A DNA stretch of 64,000 nt from Streptomyces sp. CG1 (GTDB taxonomy: Bacteria > Actinomycetota > Actinomycetes > Streptomycetales > Streptomycetaceae): positions 9,541,501 through 9,605,500 of the forward strand of contig NZ_CP163518.1 in assembly GCF_041080625.1 (NCBI RefSeq). Direction: 5' to 3'. The notes under the pieces are model-generated. The model was given only the letters and a program-made list of their open reading frames with translations, was not told the DNA's origin and did not search any database. The position numbers and the translations under genes were made by a program. Within the stretch, counting starts at the first letter, position 1. Each line of letters begins with the position of its first letter. Of this stretch, positions 25,294-32,996 are shown one piece after another.

Positions 25294-28200
25294 ATGGAAA
25301 CGGGCGTGGACACAGACCGGGAGTTCTGGTGCCGGGTGCTGACCGCCGGCGGTGCCACCACCGTGCCGCAGTGGGTTCGGGAGCCGGTTCCGGGAGCGGA
25401 CGAGCACGAGATGGCGGTGCCGGAAGACGTGACGGAGGCGGTGCGGGAACTGGTCCGGCACCGGGGAGTGCCGGTCAGCGCGCTGCTGTTGGCCGTGCAC
25501 GTCAAGGTGCTTGGCGTGCTGTCCGGCGAGCCGGAGGTGGTCACGGGTTACACCACCGGTGTGCGCGGTGAGCCGCTGCCGTGCCGGTCGGCCATTCCCC
25601 GTGGGTCCTGGCAGGCCCTGCTGTCGGCCGCCGAGCACGCCGAGGCGGAGGTACTGGCGCACCGGGAGTTCCCGGTGGAGAAGCTGCGGCGGGAGCTGGG
25701 TCTGACGGAGCCGCCGTACGAGGCCGTGTTCGGTCCCATCGGGGCCGACGAGGCCCACGCGGACGACGGCGTCCTGCAGGTGCGCTGGTCCGACCGGGGC
25801 GGACGGCTGACGCTGCGTCTTCGCTACCGCACGGACGTGCTGGACACCGCGGCTGCGGCTCGCATCGGCGGCTACCACCTGACGGCGCTGCGGCTGATGA
25901 CGGCCGATCCGGACGCCGACCACACGCGGCAGAGCCTGCTGTCGGCCGATGAGGTACAAGAGCAGCTGGAAGGCATGGCCGGGCCTCGTCGGCCGCTGCC
26001 CGACGCGCGGGCACACGAACTGTTCGAGCAGCGGGCGCGGGCGCATCCGCAGGCCGTGGCGGCCGTTCACGGCGAGCAGGAGTGCACGTACGGCGAGCTC
26101 AACCGGCGCGCGAACAGGTTGGCGCGAGCGCTTGTGACCAGGGGGCTGTGCCGGGAGGACGTGGTCGCCGTCGTCACCGAGCGCAACCTTGACTGGCTGG
26201 CGGCGACGTTGGCGGTGTTCAAGGCGGGCGGCGCGTACCTGCCGATCGAACCCCACTTCCCGGCCGGCCGTATCGCGGCGACGCTGTCGCGAGCGGGGTG
26301 CCGGCTGGTCCTGACCGAAGCGGGCAGTACCCACACCCTCGACCAGGCGCTGGGCACGCTGCCGGAAGTCGAGAAGCTGCCAGTTGACACGGCGTACGCC
26401 GAGCCACACACCGCCGACGACCTCGGCGTTCAGGTCGACCCTGGCCAACTCGCCTACATCTACTTCACGTCCGGCTCCACCGGCGAGCCGAAGGGGGCGA
26501 TGTGCGAGCACGCGGGCATGCTCAACCACCTTTACGCCAAGATCGACGACCTGGTGATCGGCGAGGGCTGTGTGGTGGCGCAGACGGCTCCGCAGTGCTT
26601 CGACATCTCCCTGTGGCAACTCATGGCACCGCTGCTGGTGGGCGGGCGGACCCTGCTGGTCGAGCAGGACGTGATCACGGACGTGGAGCGGTTCGTCGAC
26701 ACACTGGAGCGCCGCCGGGTCGGCGTGACGCAGCTCGTGCCCTCCTACCTGGAGGTCGTGGTCTCCTTTCTGGAACGGAACCCGCGTGCACTGCCGGATC
26801 TGCGGTGTGTGTCGGTGACCGGCGAAGCGCTGAAACGGGAGCTGGTCCAGCGCTGGTTCGCCGTCCAGCCCGGCATCGAGCTGCTCAACGCCTATGGGCT
26901 GACGGAGACGTCGGACGACACCAATCACGAGGTCCTTCAGGGGGTGCCCGACCGGGTGTTGCTCGGGCGGCCCGTCAACAACGTGCGCGTCTACGTCGTG
27001 GACGAGCGCCTGTCACTGGTACCGCTGGGCGCCCCAGGGCTGATCGCGTTCTCCGGTGTCTGCGTGGGCCGGGGGTATGTCAACGATCCCGAGCGGACCC
27101 GGGAGGCGTACCGGACGGACCCGTACCGGCCCGGTGAACGGCTCTACCTGGGCGGGGACTGGGGGCGCTGGCACCCCGGCGCCGAGCTGGAGTTCCTCGG
27201 CCGCCGGGACAGCCAGGTCAAGATCCGCGGCTTCCGGATCGAGATCGGCGAGATCGAGAACGCCTTGCTGCGGGTGGACGGAGTACGGGACGCCGCGGTG
27301 GTCGTCAGCGAGCGGTCCGGCGGCAGCAAGCAGCTGATCGCCTTCTACTCCGGCAGACAGCAGCAGCCGGAGGTACTGCGCGAGGCACTCGGGGCGGTAC
27401 TGCCCGCCTACATGGTCCCGTCGGCCTTTCACTGGCAGGACAGCCTTCCGCTGACCGCCAACAGCAAGATCGACCGAAAGGCCCTGACCGGCCTGGCCGA
27501 AGAGTCGGCACCAGAAAGGGAGGCGGGGGACGACGTCGGCCTGCTCAGCCCGAACGAGCGGAAAGTGGCTGCGGCCTGGGCGGAACTGCTGGGGGTGCCA
27601 GAGGAGCAGATCGGCCGCAGGGACCACTTCTTCGACTCCGGGGGCACCTCCCTGACCGCGGTCAAACTCAGCCTCGCACTCGACCGGTCGGTGTCCCTGA
27701 AGGACATCACCCGGCACCCGGTGCTCGCCGACCTGGCCGCCCTCATCGACGGCACGGCCCGGCAGCGCCCGGAACTGCTGCTGCCCTTGTCGGACGGCAG
27801 CGGCGTGCCGGAGCAAGCGCTGGTCTGTTTCCCCCATGCGGGCGGCAACGCGGTCAACTACCAGCCGATGGCGAGCGCGCTGGCGGGCGGCGACATGGCG
27901 GTCCTCGCCGTGGACCTCCCCGGTCACAACCTGGACGCACACCCCGAGCCGTTCGCGACGATCGAGCAGGTGGCCGAGCAGGTCACGGACGAGATCACGG
28001 CGCGTGGCCTGACCCGGGTCATGCTGTGGGGCCATTCCTCGGGTGTCGCGCCGGCCATGGAGACGGCCAGGAGGCTCACGCAGCGACGCGTGCATGTGAT
28101 GCGCGTGTTCCTCGGTGCGCAGCTACTCGGCACATCCGCCGACCGGCACACGGCCATCGGTGAACTGGCGAGCCGGAGCGACGCCGAGATCGTGGCGCGG

Positions 28201-28545
28201 CTGACAGCGGACGGCGGCTACCCGGAACTGGCGGAGCTGAACGAGCGGCACGCCGAACATCTTGGAGCGGCGTACCGGCACGACTGTGTCTGTGCACACC
28301 GCTACTTCTGCGAGGCCCTCGAAGCGCCGCCGCCGGTGCGGCTGTCCGCGCCGGTCACGGTGGTCGTCGCCGCCGACGACCCGCATACCGCCGGCTACGC
28401 CGACCAGCACCGCGACTGGCTGCTCCTGGCCGAACACGTTGATCTGCACGAGCTCGCCGACGGGGGCCACTACTTCCTTCGCACCCGTCCGTCCGAGGCG
28501 GCACAGGCCGTCCTGAGCACCTTCGTACCAATCGCCTCCTCCTGA
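25294..28545 (+). CDS. Single-module NRPS: partial C - A - T - TE
   Basis: 1,083 residues; GAGGAAGG precedes the ATG, 14 bases after the previous gene. Residues 1-225 resemble only the C-terminal half of a condensation domain; no HHxxxDG is present. A domain about 235-735: IYFTSGSTGEPKGAM, CFDISLWQ, NAYGLTETSDD, LYLGGDWGRW, NSKIDRKAL. Aligning by eye to GrsA gives a tentative specificity code D-I-W-Q-S-T-A-D-D-K; the two acidic pocket residues fit a basic amino acid such as diaminopropionate. Carrier serine at about residue 785 (DSGGTSLTAVKL). Thioesterase about 830-1075 with GHSSG and a C-terminal GGHYFL histidine; it is of the type II-like hydrolase group. Layout is similar to DdaD-type enzymes that present a tethered amino acid to a partner oxygenase. 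Confidence 0.92.
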   Translation: METGVDTDREFWCRVLTAGGATTVPQWVREPVPGADEHEMAVPEDVTEAVRELVRHRGVPVSALLLAVHVKVLGVLSGEPEVVTGYTTGVRGEPLPCRSAIPRGSWQALLSAAEHAEAEVLAHREFPVEKLRRELGLTEPPYEAVFGPIGADEAHADDGVLQVRWSDRGGRLTLRLRYRTDVLDTAAAARIGGYHLTALRLMTADPDADHTRQSLLSADEVQEQLEGMAGPRRPLPDARAHELFEQRARAHPQAVAAVHGEQECTYGELNRRANRLARALVTRGLCREDVVAVVTERNLDWLAATLAVFKAGGAYLPIEPHFPAGRIAATLSRAGCRLVLTEAGSTHTLDQALGTLPEVEKLPVDTAYAEPHTADDLGVQVDPGQLAYIYFTSGSTGEPKGAMCEHAGMLNHLYAKIDDLVIGEGCVVAQTAPQCFDISLWQLMAPLLVGGRTLLVEQDVITDVERFVDTLERRRVGVTQLVPSYLEVVVSFLERNPRALPDLRCVSVTGEALKRELVQRWFAVQPGIELLNAYGLTETSDDTNHEVLQGVPDRVLLGRPVNNVRVYVVDERLSLVPLGAPGLIAFSGVCVGRGYVNDPERTREAYRTDPYRPGERLYLGGDWGRWHPGAELEFLGRRDSQVKIRGFRIEIGEIENALLRVDGVRDAAVVVSERSGGSKQLIAFYSGRQQQPEVLREALGAVLPAYMVPSAFHWQDSLPLTANSKIDRKALTGLAEESAPEREAGDDVGLLSPNERKVAAAWAELLGVPEEQIGRRDHFFDSGGTSLTAVKLSLALDRSVSLKDITRHPVLADLAALIDGTARQRPELLLPLSDGSGVPEQALVCFPHAGGNAVNYQPMASALAGGDMAVLAVDLPGHNLDAHPEPFATIEQVAEQVTDEITARGLTRVMLWGHSSGVAPAMETARRLTQRRVHVMRVFLGAQLLGTSADRHTAIGELASRSDAEIVARLTADGGYPELAELNERHAEHLGAAYRHDCVCAHRYFCEALEAPPPVRLSAPVTVVVAADDPHTAGYADQHRDWLLLAEHVDLHELADGGHYFLRTRPSEAAQAVLSTFVPIASS

Positions 28546-28586
28546 GACCCGTCGTACCCCAGGCGGACGACCGAAAGGAATCCGAG

Positions 28587-29591
28587 TTGCCGTTCTCATC
28601 CCTGGCATCACCGCTCGACGTGGAGCTGCAGCCGGACAGGCCGGCACTGCTGCATGTCGATCCCCTCGACGACGCCCCCAGCTGGGTGGCCGAGCACCGA
28701 GAGGCGCTGCGCGCGCAGGTCACCGAGCACGGGGCGTTGATCGTCCGCGGTCTCGGGCTGCGGGACATCGATCAGGTCGCCACCGTCTTCGCACGTGTGG
28801 CCGACGATCTGATGACGGAGAGGGAGGCTTTCGCCCCCCGCGAGGCCCACCGCCCCGGCCTGTACGCGTCCACCACCTGGCCGGCCAACCAGCCGATGTG
28901 CATGCACCACGAGCTGAGTTACCCGCTTCAGGTGCCCGGCCTGATGCTGTTCGCCTGCCTCACCGCACCCGAGCAGGGCGGGGCAACGGCGGTCGCCGAT
29001 GCCGAACAGGTCCTCCGGGCCCTGCCCACCGGGCTCACCGAACGGTTCGAGCGGGAGGGCTGGGTGCTGACCCGCACCTACAACGACGAGATCGGGGCGA
29101 GCCTGGCGGAGTCGTTCGGCACCGGCGACCGCGCCGAGATCGAGCGCTACTGCCGGGCCAACGCCATCGACTTCACCTGGCAGCCTGACGGGACATTGCG
29201 CACCGAGCAGCGCCGCAGCGCCGTCGTCCGTCACCCGCTCACGGGCCGGCGCTGCTGGTTCAACCAGATCGCCTTCCTCAACGAGTGGACGTTGGCCCCG
29301 GAGGTGCGCGAGTACCTGGTGGACGTCTACGGAGAGGACGGACTGCCCTTCAACACCCGCTACGGCGACGGCAGTCCGATCGGCGAGGATGTCGTCCAGC
29401 TGATCAATTCCACCTATGAGGCGCACACTCGGCGCGACCCCTGGCGGGCCGGTGACCTGCTGCTCGTGGACAACATCCGCACCGCGCACAGCAGAGAGGC
29501 ATTCACCGGAGCGCGGGAGGTCCTCGTCGGCATGGCCGAGCCCCTTCGGCCGGCCGACCGCTGTGCGACCCCGGAGGCGAGCGAGCGATGA
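28587..29591 (+). CDS. SyrP/DdaC-like Fe(II)/2-oxoglutarate dioxygenase (TauD superfamily)
   Basis: 334 residues from the TTG at 28587, which has AAAGGAA upstream; no better ATG exists near the homology start. TauD-superfamily landmarks: HGALIVRGLGL near the N-terminus, the iron motif H-x-E in QPMCMHHELSYPLQVPGLML (HxE rather than HxD, as in SyrP relatives), the distal His in VDNIRTAHSREAF and the 2-oxoglutarate Arg region soon after. Relatives hydroxylate or epoxidise aminoacyl groups held on an NRPS carrier (SyrP on aspartyl, DdaC on fumaramoyl-diaminopropionyl). Here beta-hydroxylation of carrier-bound diaminopropionate is the natural guess. Its stop overlaps the next start (ATGA), so the genes are coupled. 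Confidence 0.88.
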   Translation: MPFSSLASPLDVELQPDRPALLHVDPLDDAPSWVAEHREALRAQVTEHGALIVRGLGLRDIDQVATVFARVADDLMTEREAFAPREAHRPGLYASTTWPANQPMCMHHELSYPLQVPGLMLFACLTAPEQGGATAVADAEQVLRALPTGLTERFEREGWVLTRTYNDEIGASLAESFGTGDRAEIERYCRANAIDFTWQPDGTLRTEQRRSAVVRHPLTGRRCWFNQIAFLNEWTLAPEVREYLVDVYGEDGLPFNTRYGDGSPIGEDVVQLINSTYEAHTRRDPWRAGDLLLVDNIRTAHSREAFTGAREVLVGMAEPLRPADRCATPEASER

Positions 29592-30658
29592 CCGATGTGC
29601 TGTCGACGCCCGACCGGCCGGCCATGCCTGAGCGTGCTTGCGTGCCGACGTTCGCGGTGATCACCGGTGAACAGGTACAGCGAGCACTGAGCGGGCGTGA
29701 GAAGCAACTGGTGGAACTGGTCGAGGCCGCCTACCGGCTGCACGACGCCGGAGACACGGTCAACCCGCCGTCGTACTTCCTGCGCTTCTCCGACCGCCCC
29801 ACGGCGCGGATCATCGCACTGCCTGCTTCCATCGGCGGCCAGGCCCCCGTGGATGGTCTTAAGTGGATCTCCAGCTTTCCGCAGAACGTGAGTGCCGGGC
29901 TGCCGCGAGCCTCCGCGGTGCTCATCCTCAACGACCACGACACGGGCTACCCCTTCGCCTGCCTGGAGAGCTCGATCATCAGTGCCACCAGAACCGCGGC
30001 GTCCGCGGCGCTGGCGGCCGACCGGCTCAGCCGCGGCCGTCCCCGCCCCACCCGCGTCGGATTCTTCGGCACGGGCCTGATCGCCCGTTACATCCACACC
30101 TTTCTGAACGGCACGGGCTGGGCCTTCGAGGCGGTCGGCGTGCACGATGTGTCCGCCGACAGCGCCACCGGTTTCCGAGGCTATCTGCGGCAGGCCGGCA
30201 CTACCGCACCGATCACCGTCCACGACAGCGCCGAAGACCTCGTCCGCGCCAGCGACCTCGTGGTCTTCGCCACCATCGCCGGCCGGCCACACGTCAGCGA
30301 CCCTGCCTGGTTCAGCCACAACCCCCTGGTCCTGCATGTTTCCCTGCGCGATCTCGCCCCCGAGGTCTTGCTGGGCTCGGCCAACTTCGTCGATGACGTC
30401 GAGCACTGCCTGAAGGCCGACACGTCGCCCCATCTGGTCGAACAGCTCACCGGCAACCGCGACTTCCTGAACGGAACGCTCAGCGACGTCATGGCTGGAC
30501 GCACCGCACCGCCGGCGGACCGGCCGGTGGTCTTCTCGCCGTTCGGACTCGGCGTCCTCGACCTGGCCGTCGGTAAATACGTCTACGACGAGGTGTCCCG
30601 GACGGGGAACCTCCGTCTCATCGATGACTTCTTCCACGAACTTCGCCGCTACGGCTGA
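29588..30658 (+). CDS. sbnB: SbnB-like 2,3-diaminopropionate biosynthesis dehydrogenase
   Basis: 356 residues of the ornithine cyclodeaminase/mu-crystallin superfamily. Visible features: PPSYFLRFSDRPTARIIALP, GLKWISSFPQNVSAGLPRAS and DTGYPFACLESSIISATRTA (the substrate part typical of SbnB), and the NAD-binding turn RVGFFGTGLIARYIHTFL. SbnB oxidatively hydrolyses N-(1-amino-1-carboxy-2-ethyl)-glutamate to L-2,3-diaminopropionate, 2-oxoglutarate and NADH. Its partner SbnA is the next gene. It starts inside the dioxygenase stop codon. The assignment is firm at family level; the product in this strain is inferred. Confidence 0.92.
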   Translation: MTDVLSTPDRPAMPERACVPTFAVITGEQVQRALSGREKQLVELVEAAYRLHDAGDTVNPPSYFLRFSDRPTARIIALPASIGGQAPVDGLKWISSFPQNVSAGLPRASAVLILNDHDTGYPFACLESSIISATRTAASAALAADRLSRGRPRPTRVGFFGTGLIARYIHTFLNGTGWAFEAVGVHDVSADSATGFRGYLRQAGTTAPITVHDSAEDLVRASDLVVFATIAGRPHVSDPAWFSHNPLVLHVSLRDLAPEVLLGSANFVDDVEHCLKADTSPHLVEQLTGNRDFLNGTLSDVMAGRTAPPADRPVVFSPFGLGVLDLAVGKYVYDEVSRTGNLRLIDDFFHELRRYG

Positions 30659-30694
30659 GGCGATCGTCCTCGGCCCGGCACCAGGAGGTCCGCC

Positions 30695-31675
30695 GTGCCT
30701 GTCATCTCCGCTCCGTACGACTTCAACCAGGGCGATCTCTTCATCGATCTGGAGTCGATCTGCGGACATCTGCTCTACCTGAAGTGCGAGGCCTTCAACT
30801 TTGCCGGCTCCATCAAGCTGAAGGCCGCCAAGAGGATGGTGGAAAGCGCCGAACGTGCCGGGATCCTGAGACCGGATTCCGTCCTTGTCGAGTCGTCCTC
30901 CGGGAACCTGGGCGTCGCGCTCGGCATGATCGCCGCGAGCAAGGGCTACCGGTTTCTGTGTGTGACGGACTCCCGTTGCAACCTGTCGACGAGACTGCTG
31001 ATAGAGGCACTCGGCAACGAGGTGCACATCGTTGCCGACCAGGACTCCAACGGCGGCTTCCTGGGCACGAGGATCGAGTACGTCCGTGCGCTGTGTGCCT
31101 CCGACGACCGCTACGTCTGGCTGAGCCAGTACACCAATGAGGGCAACTGGCGGGCGCACTACTGCACGACGGGCCCGGAGATCGCCCGCCAGTTCCCGGA
31201 ACTCGACGTCCTCTTCGTCGGGGCGGGCACCACCGGGACCCTGATGGGCTGCGCACGCTACTTCCGCAAATGGCACCGGCCGGTACGGATCGTCGCCGTG
31301 GACAGCGTGGGTTCGGTGGCGTTCGGCGGCGAACCGGGCCGCCGGATGATCCCGGGCCTCGGTATGAGCATGCGCCCGCCGCTGCTCGACGAGTCCTGTG
31401 TGGACGAGGTGATCCGGGTGGAGGAGAGCGACACCATCCGTATGTGCCGGCGCATGGCCAGGCGCGGCTTCCTGTTCGGCGGCTCCACCGGAACGGTGGT
31501 CAGTGCCGCCACGGACTGGCTGGCACGACATGACACACGAGCCGTCACCGCAGTGGCCATCGCGCCGGACCTCGGCGAGCGCTACCTCGACACCGTCTAC
31601 CAGACCAACTGGCTGCAGGACCTGTACGGCGATCAGGTACTCGACGCCGCGGACACCGCACAGGCGGACACCTGA
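30695..31675 (+). CDS. sbnA: SbnA-like PLP enzyme, first step of 2,3-diaminopropionate synthesis
   Basis: 326 residues from the GTG at 30695, with CAGGAGG upstream. A fold-type II PLP enzyme: LYLKCEAFNFAGSIKLKAAK contains the PLP lysine, VESSSGNLGVALGMIAASKG the Asn loop, FVGAGTTGTLMGCARYF the glycine-rich loop. FNFAGSIKLK and YTNEGNWRAHYCTTGPEI are characteristic of the SbnA group, which joins O-phosphoserine and glutamate. With SbnB it supplies L-2,3-diaminopropionate. It is the last gene of the operon; to its right the DNA is occupied by decayed genes on the other strand. Confidence 0.93.
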   Translation: MPVISAPYDFNQGDLFIDLESICGHLLYLKCEAFNFAGSIKLKAAKRMVESAERAGILRPDSVLVESSSGNLGVALGMIAASKGYRFLCVTDSRCNLSTRLLIEALGNEVHIVADQDSNGGFLGTRIEYVRALCASDDRYVWLSQYTNEGNWRAHYCTTGPEIARQFPELDVLFVGAGTTGTLMGCARYFRKWHRPVRIVAVDSVGSVAFGGEPGRRMIPGLGMSMRPPLLDESCVDEVIRVEESDTIRMCRRMARRGFLFGGSTGTVVSAATDWLARHDTRAVTAVAIAPDLGERYLDTVYQTNWLQDLYGDQVLDAADTAQADT

Positions 31676-31693
31676 CCCAGGAGGCCGGTCCAC

Positions 31694-32213
31694 CTCACGC
31701 GCGCCGGTCCGCCGCCACCAGGTACAGGTCGGTGCCGGTGGAGCCGTCGGGTTGGCGCAGGGCACCGCCCGCGTCGCGGCCTGGATGATGCTGCCGGGGT
31801 ACTTGTTGATCAGTACGCCGAGTTGCTCGCTCTGGTCGAGGACGAACGCGGCGATGTGGACCAGCGCCTTGACATGGGGGATTCCCGCGGCGGCATGTGG
31901 TGATCACGGCACCGCCGTAGTAGTGGCCGACCAAGACGATCGGGCCCTCGATCGACCGGAGGACGCTGGCTATGGGTTGGCGGGTGCAACGGTCGGGTAG
32001 CCGACGTGCTGGAGGCACTCGATGACGCCGTTCCGGCCGGAGCCGTCGGCGAATCCGCCGTGCACCAGCACGGTGGTCGGTTTGGTTCCGGCCGGAGAGC
32101 CGCCCGCGGCGGAGGCGGTGGAGGCCAGCGGTCCCGGCAGCGCTGCCGTGCCCGTGACGGCGGCGCCGGTGGCGAGTAGGCATCCCCGGTTGCATCAGGT
32201 CGCGGAACGCCAT
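31694..32213 (-). pseudogene. Decayed secreted alpha/beta-hydrolase
   Basis: On the minus strand, pieces in different frames line up with one streptomycete hydrolase. There is a signal-peptide-like start (MAFRDLMQPG, then GAAVTGTAALPGPLAST), then KPTTVLVHGGFADGSGRNGV and LQHVGYPTVAPANP ending at a stop. Next comes SVLRSIEGPIVLVGHYYGGA in another frame, then ALVHIAAFVLDQSEQLGVLI. The nucleophile motif GHSYGG has become GHYYGG. Multiple frameshifts, a stop and the lost serine make it non-functional. Confidence 0.8.
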
Positions 32214-32581
32214 GGCCGCTGCCTTGTTCTTCTTCGGCTCGCTCGAGGTGCCACCGTAATCTCGGGTGCCGGCTGCGCAACGGTGAGTGCGTCGAGCAGG
32301 TGCTGAGCGTCGGCAGGCCCGGGCAAAGCCCGGTCGGCGAGGTCGGCGGGGTTGATACGCACGAGGCGCGCATGAGGGAGGCGACGGCCCGCAGGGAGAT
32401 GGGGGGCGTCGACGAACTCGGGGCCGACGCGGACGTTGATCCCGACCTCGCCGCCGCAGTTCGGGCAGTGGGGCAGGGCCTCGGGGCCGGTGACGGCGCC
32501 GGTGGCCGGGTCGTACGAGGCGAGGAGCCGCGCGACGAGGGGCTCGCTGTCCCGGACGGCGGGGTGCAGGGGGTGGCGCAC
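32195..32581 (-). CDS. Possible small protein with a CxxC motif, unknown (perhaps a fragment)
   Basis: Up to 128 residues from a GTG at 32581 without a clear ribosome binding site. Readable content includes RDSEPLVARLLASYDPATGA, then EALPHCPNCGGEVGINVRVG (one CxxC) and LVRINPADLADRALPGPADA. The last 20 residues (PRASRRRTRQRPWRSAT) run into the start of the hydrolase relic and look out of frame. The right end abuts a WYL-regulator relic at 32586. I suspect a gene piece truncated at both ends rather than an intact gene, and I do not recognise its family. Confidence 0.4.
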   Translation of the reverse strand: MRHPLHPAVRDSEPLVARLLASYDPATGAVTGPEALPHCPNCGGEVGINVRVGPEFVDAPHLPAGRRLPHARLVRINPADLADRALPGPADAQHLLDALTVAQPAPEITVAPRASRRRTRQRPWRSAT

Positions 32582-32585
32582 GCGC

Positions 32586-32752
32586 GTGTTGCCAGCGCTG
32601 GCAGCGCGTCGAGCTACGAGCGGAGCGGCTCGACTGGGTGCCTCCGGTTCTCGCCTCGCTCGACCGGCCGTTCGTCATCGAGCGCCGATGAACTTCGCGA
32701 CCTGGTCAGCGCGCTCGCCGATCGCCTCGCGTCCTACGCTGACCAAGTCTGA
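32586..32752 (+). pseudogene. C-terminal relic of a YafY/WYL-domain transcriptional regulator
   Basis: On the plus strand RWQRVELRAERLDWVPPVLA then SLDRPFVIERR runs into a stop; one base later the frame continues DELRDLVSALADRLASYADQ-V and a stop. Together these are the standard end of WYL-domain regulators (L-D-W-V-P-x-V-L-A-x-L-x-R-P-F-x-I-E...E-L-R-x-x-V-x-A-L-A-x-R-L). Only about 55 residues remain, with a frameshift near 32690. Confidence 0.75.
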
Positions 32753-32784
32753 CAGCGAGGAATCAATGTCATGAGAGGGCACAG

Positions 32785-32996
32785 CTACCGGTCATGGCCG
32801 GTGAACTCACCTCGTTGCAGGGCTTGGACGAAGGACACCCACGAGTGGTCGATGAAGTCGATCACCGCACCTTCGGGCGCCTTGGAATCGCGAATGGGGG
32901 CTCTTCTCGGCGGGGGGGGGGGTACTGGATTTCCACGCAACCGTTGTCGGCGCCGCTGTAGCTGCTCTTGCGCCACACGCGTATCGGCTCGGTCAC
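32785..32996 (-). pseudogene. DUF397 protein, frameshifted at an 11-base C tract (G on the plus strand)
   Basis: Starting at the GTG at 32996 (overlapping the stop of the NB-ARC gene as GTGA), the frame reads VTEPIRVWRKSSYSGADNGC then VEIQY, the DUF397 signature (WRKSSYSG-x-x-N-G-C-V-E). The plus-strand run of 11 G near 32921-32932 then shifts the frame. In the next frame RRAPIRDSKAPEGAVIDF and HSWVSFVQALQRGEFTGHDR complete DUF397 (RDSKxPxG...W-x-x-F...G-E-F). A twelfth base in the tract would restore a 70-residue protein. Either the tract is a real slippage site or a miscount in the assembly. DUF397 proteins usually accompany XRE-type regulators; none is here. Confidence 0.8.

Noticed and set aside
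29414..31765. A 783-codon minus-strand frame opposite the SbnA/SbnB genes
   Set aside because: Shadow of well-supported genes; its low-complexity GDDxVE-type composition is typical of antisense frames.
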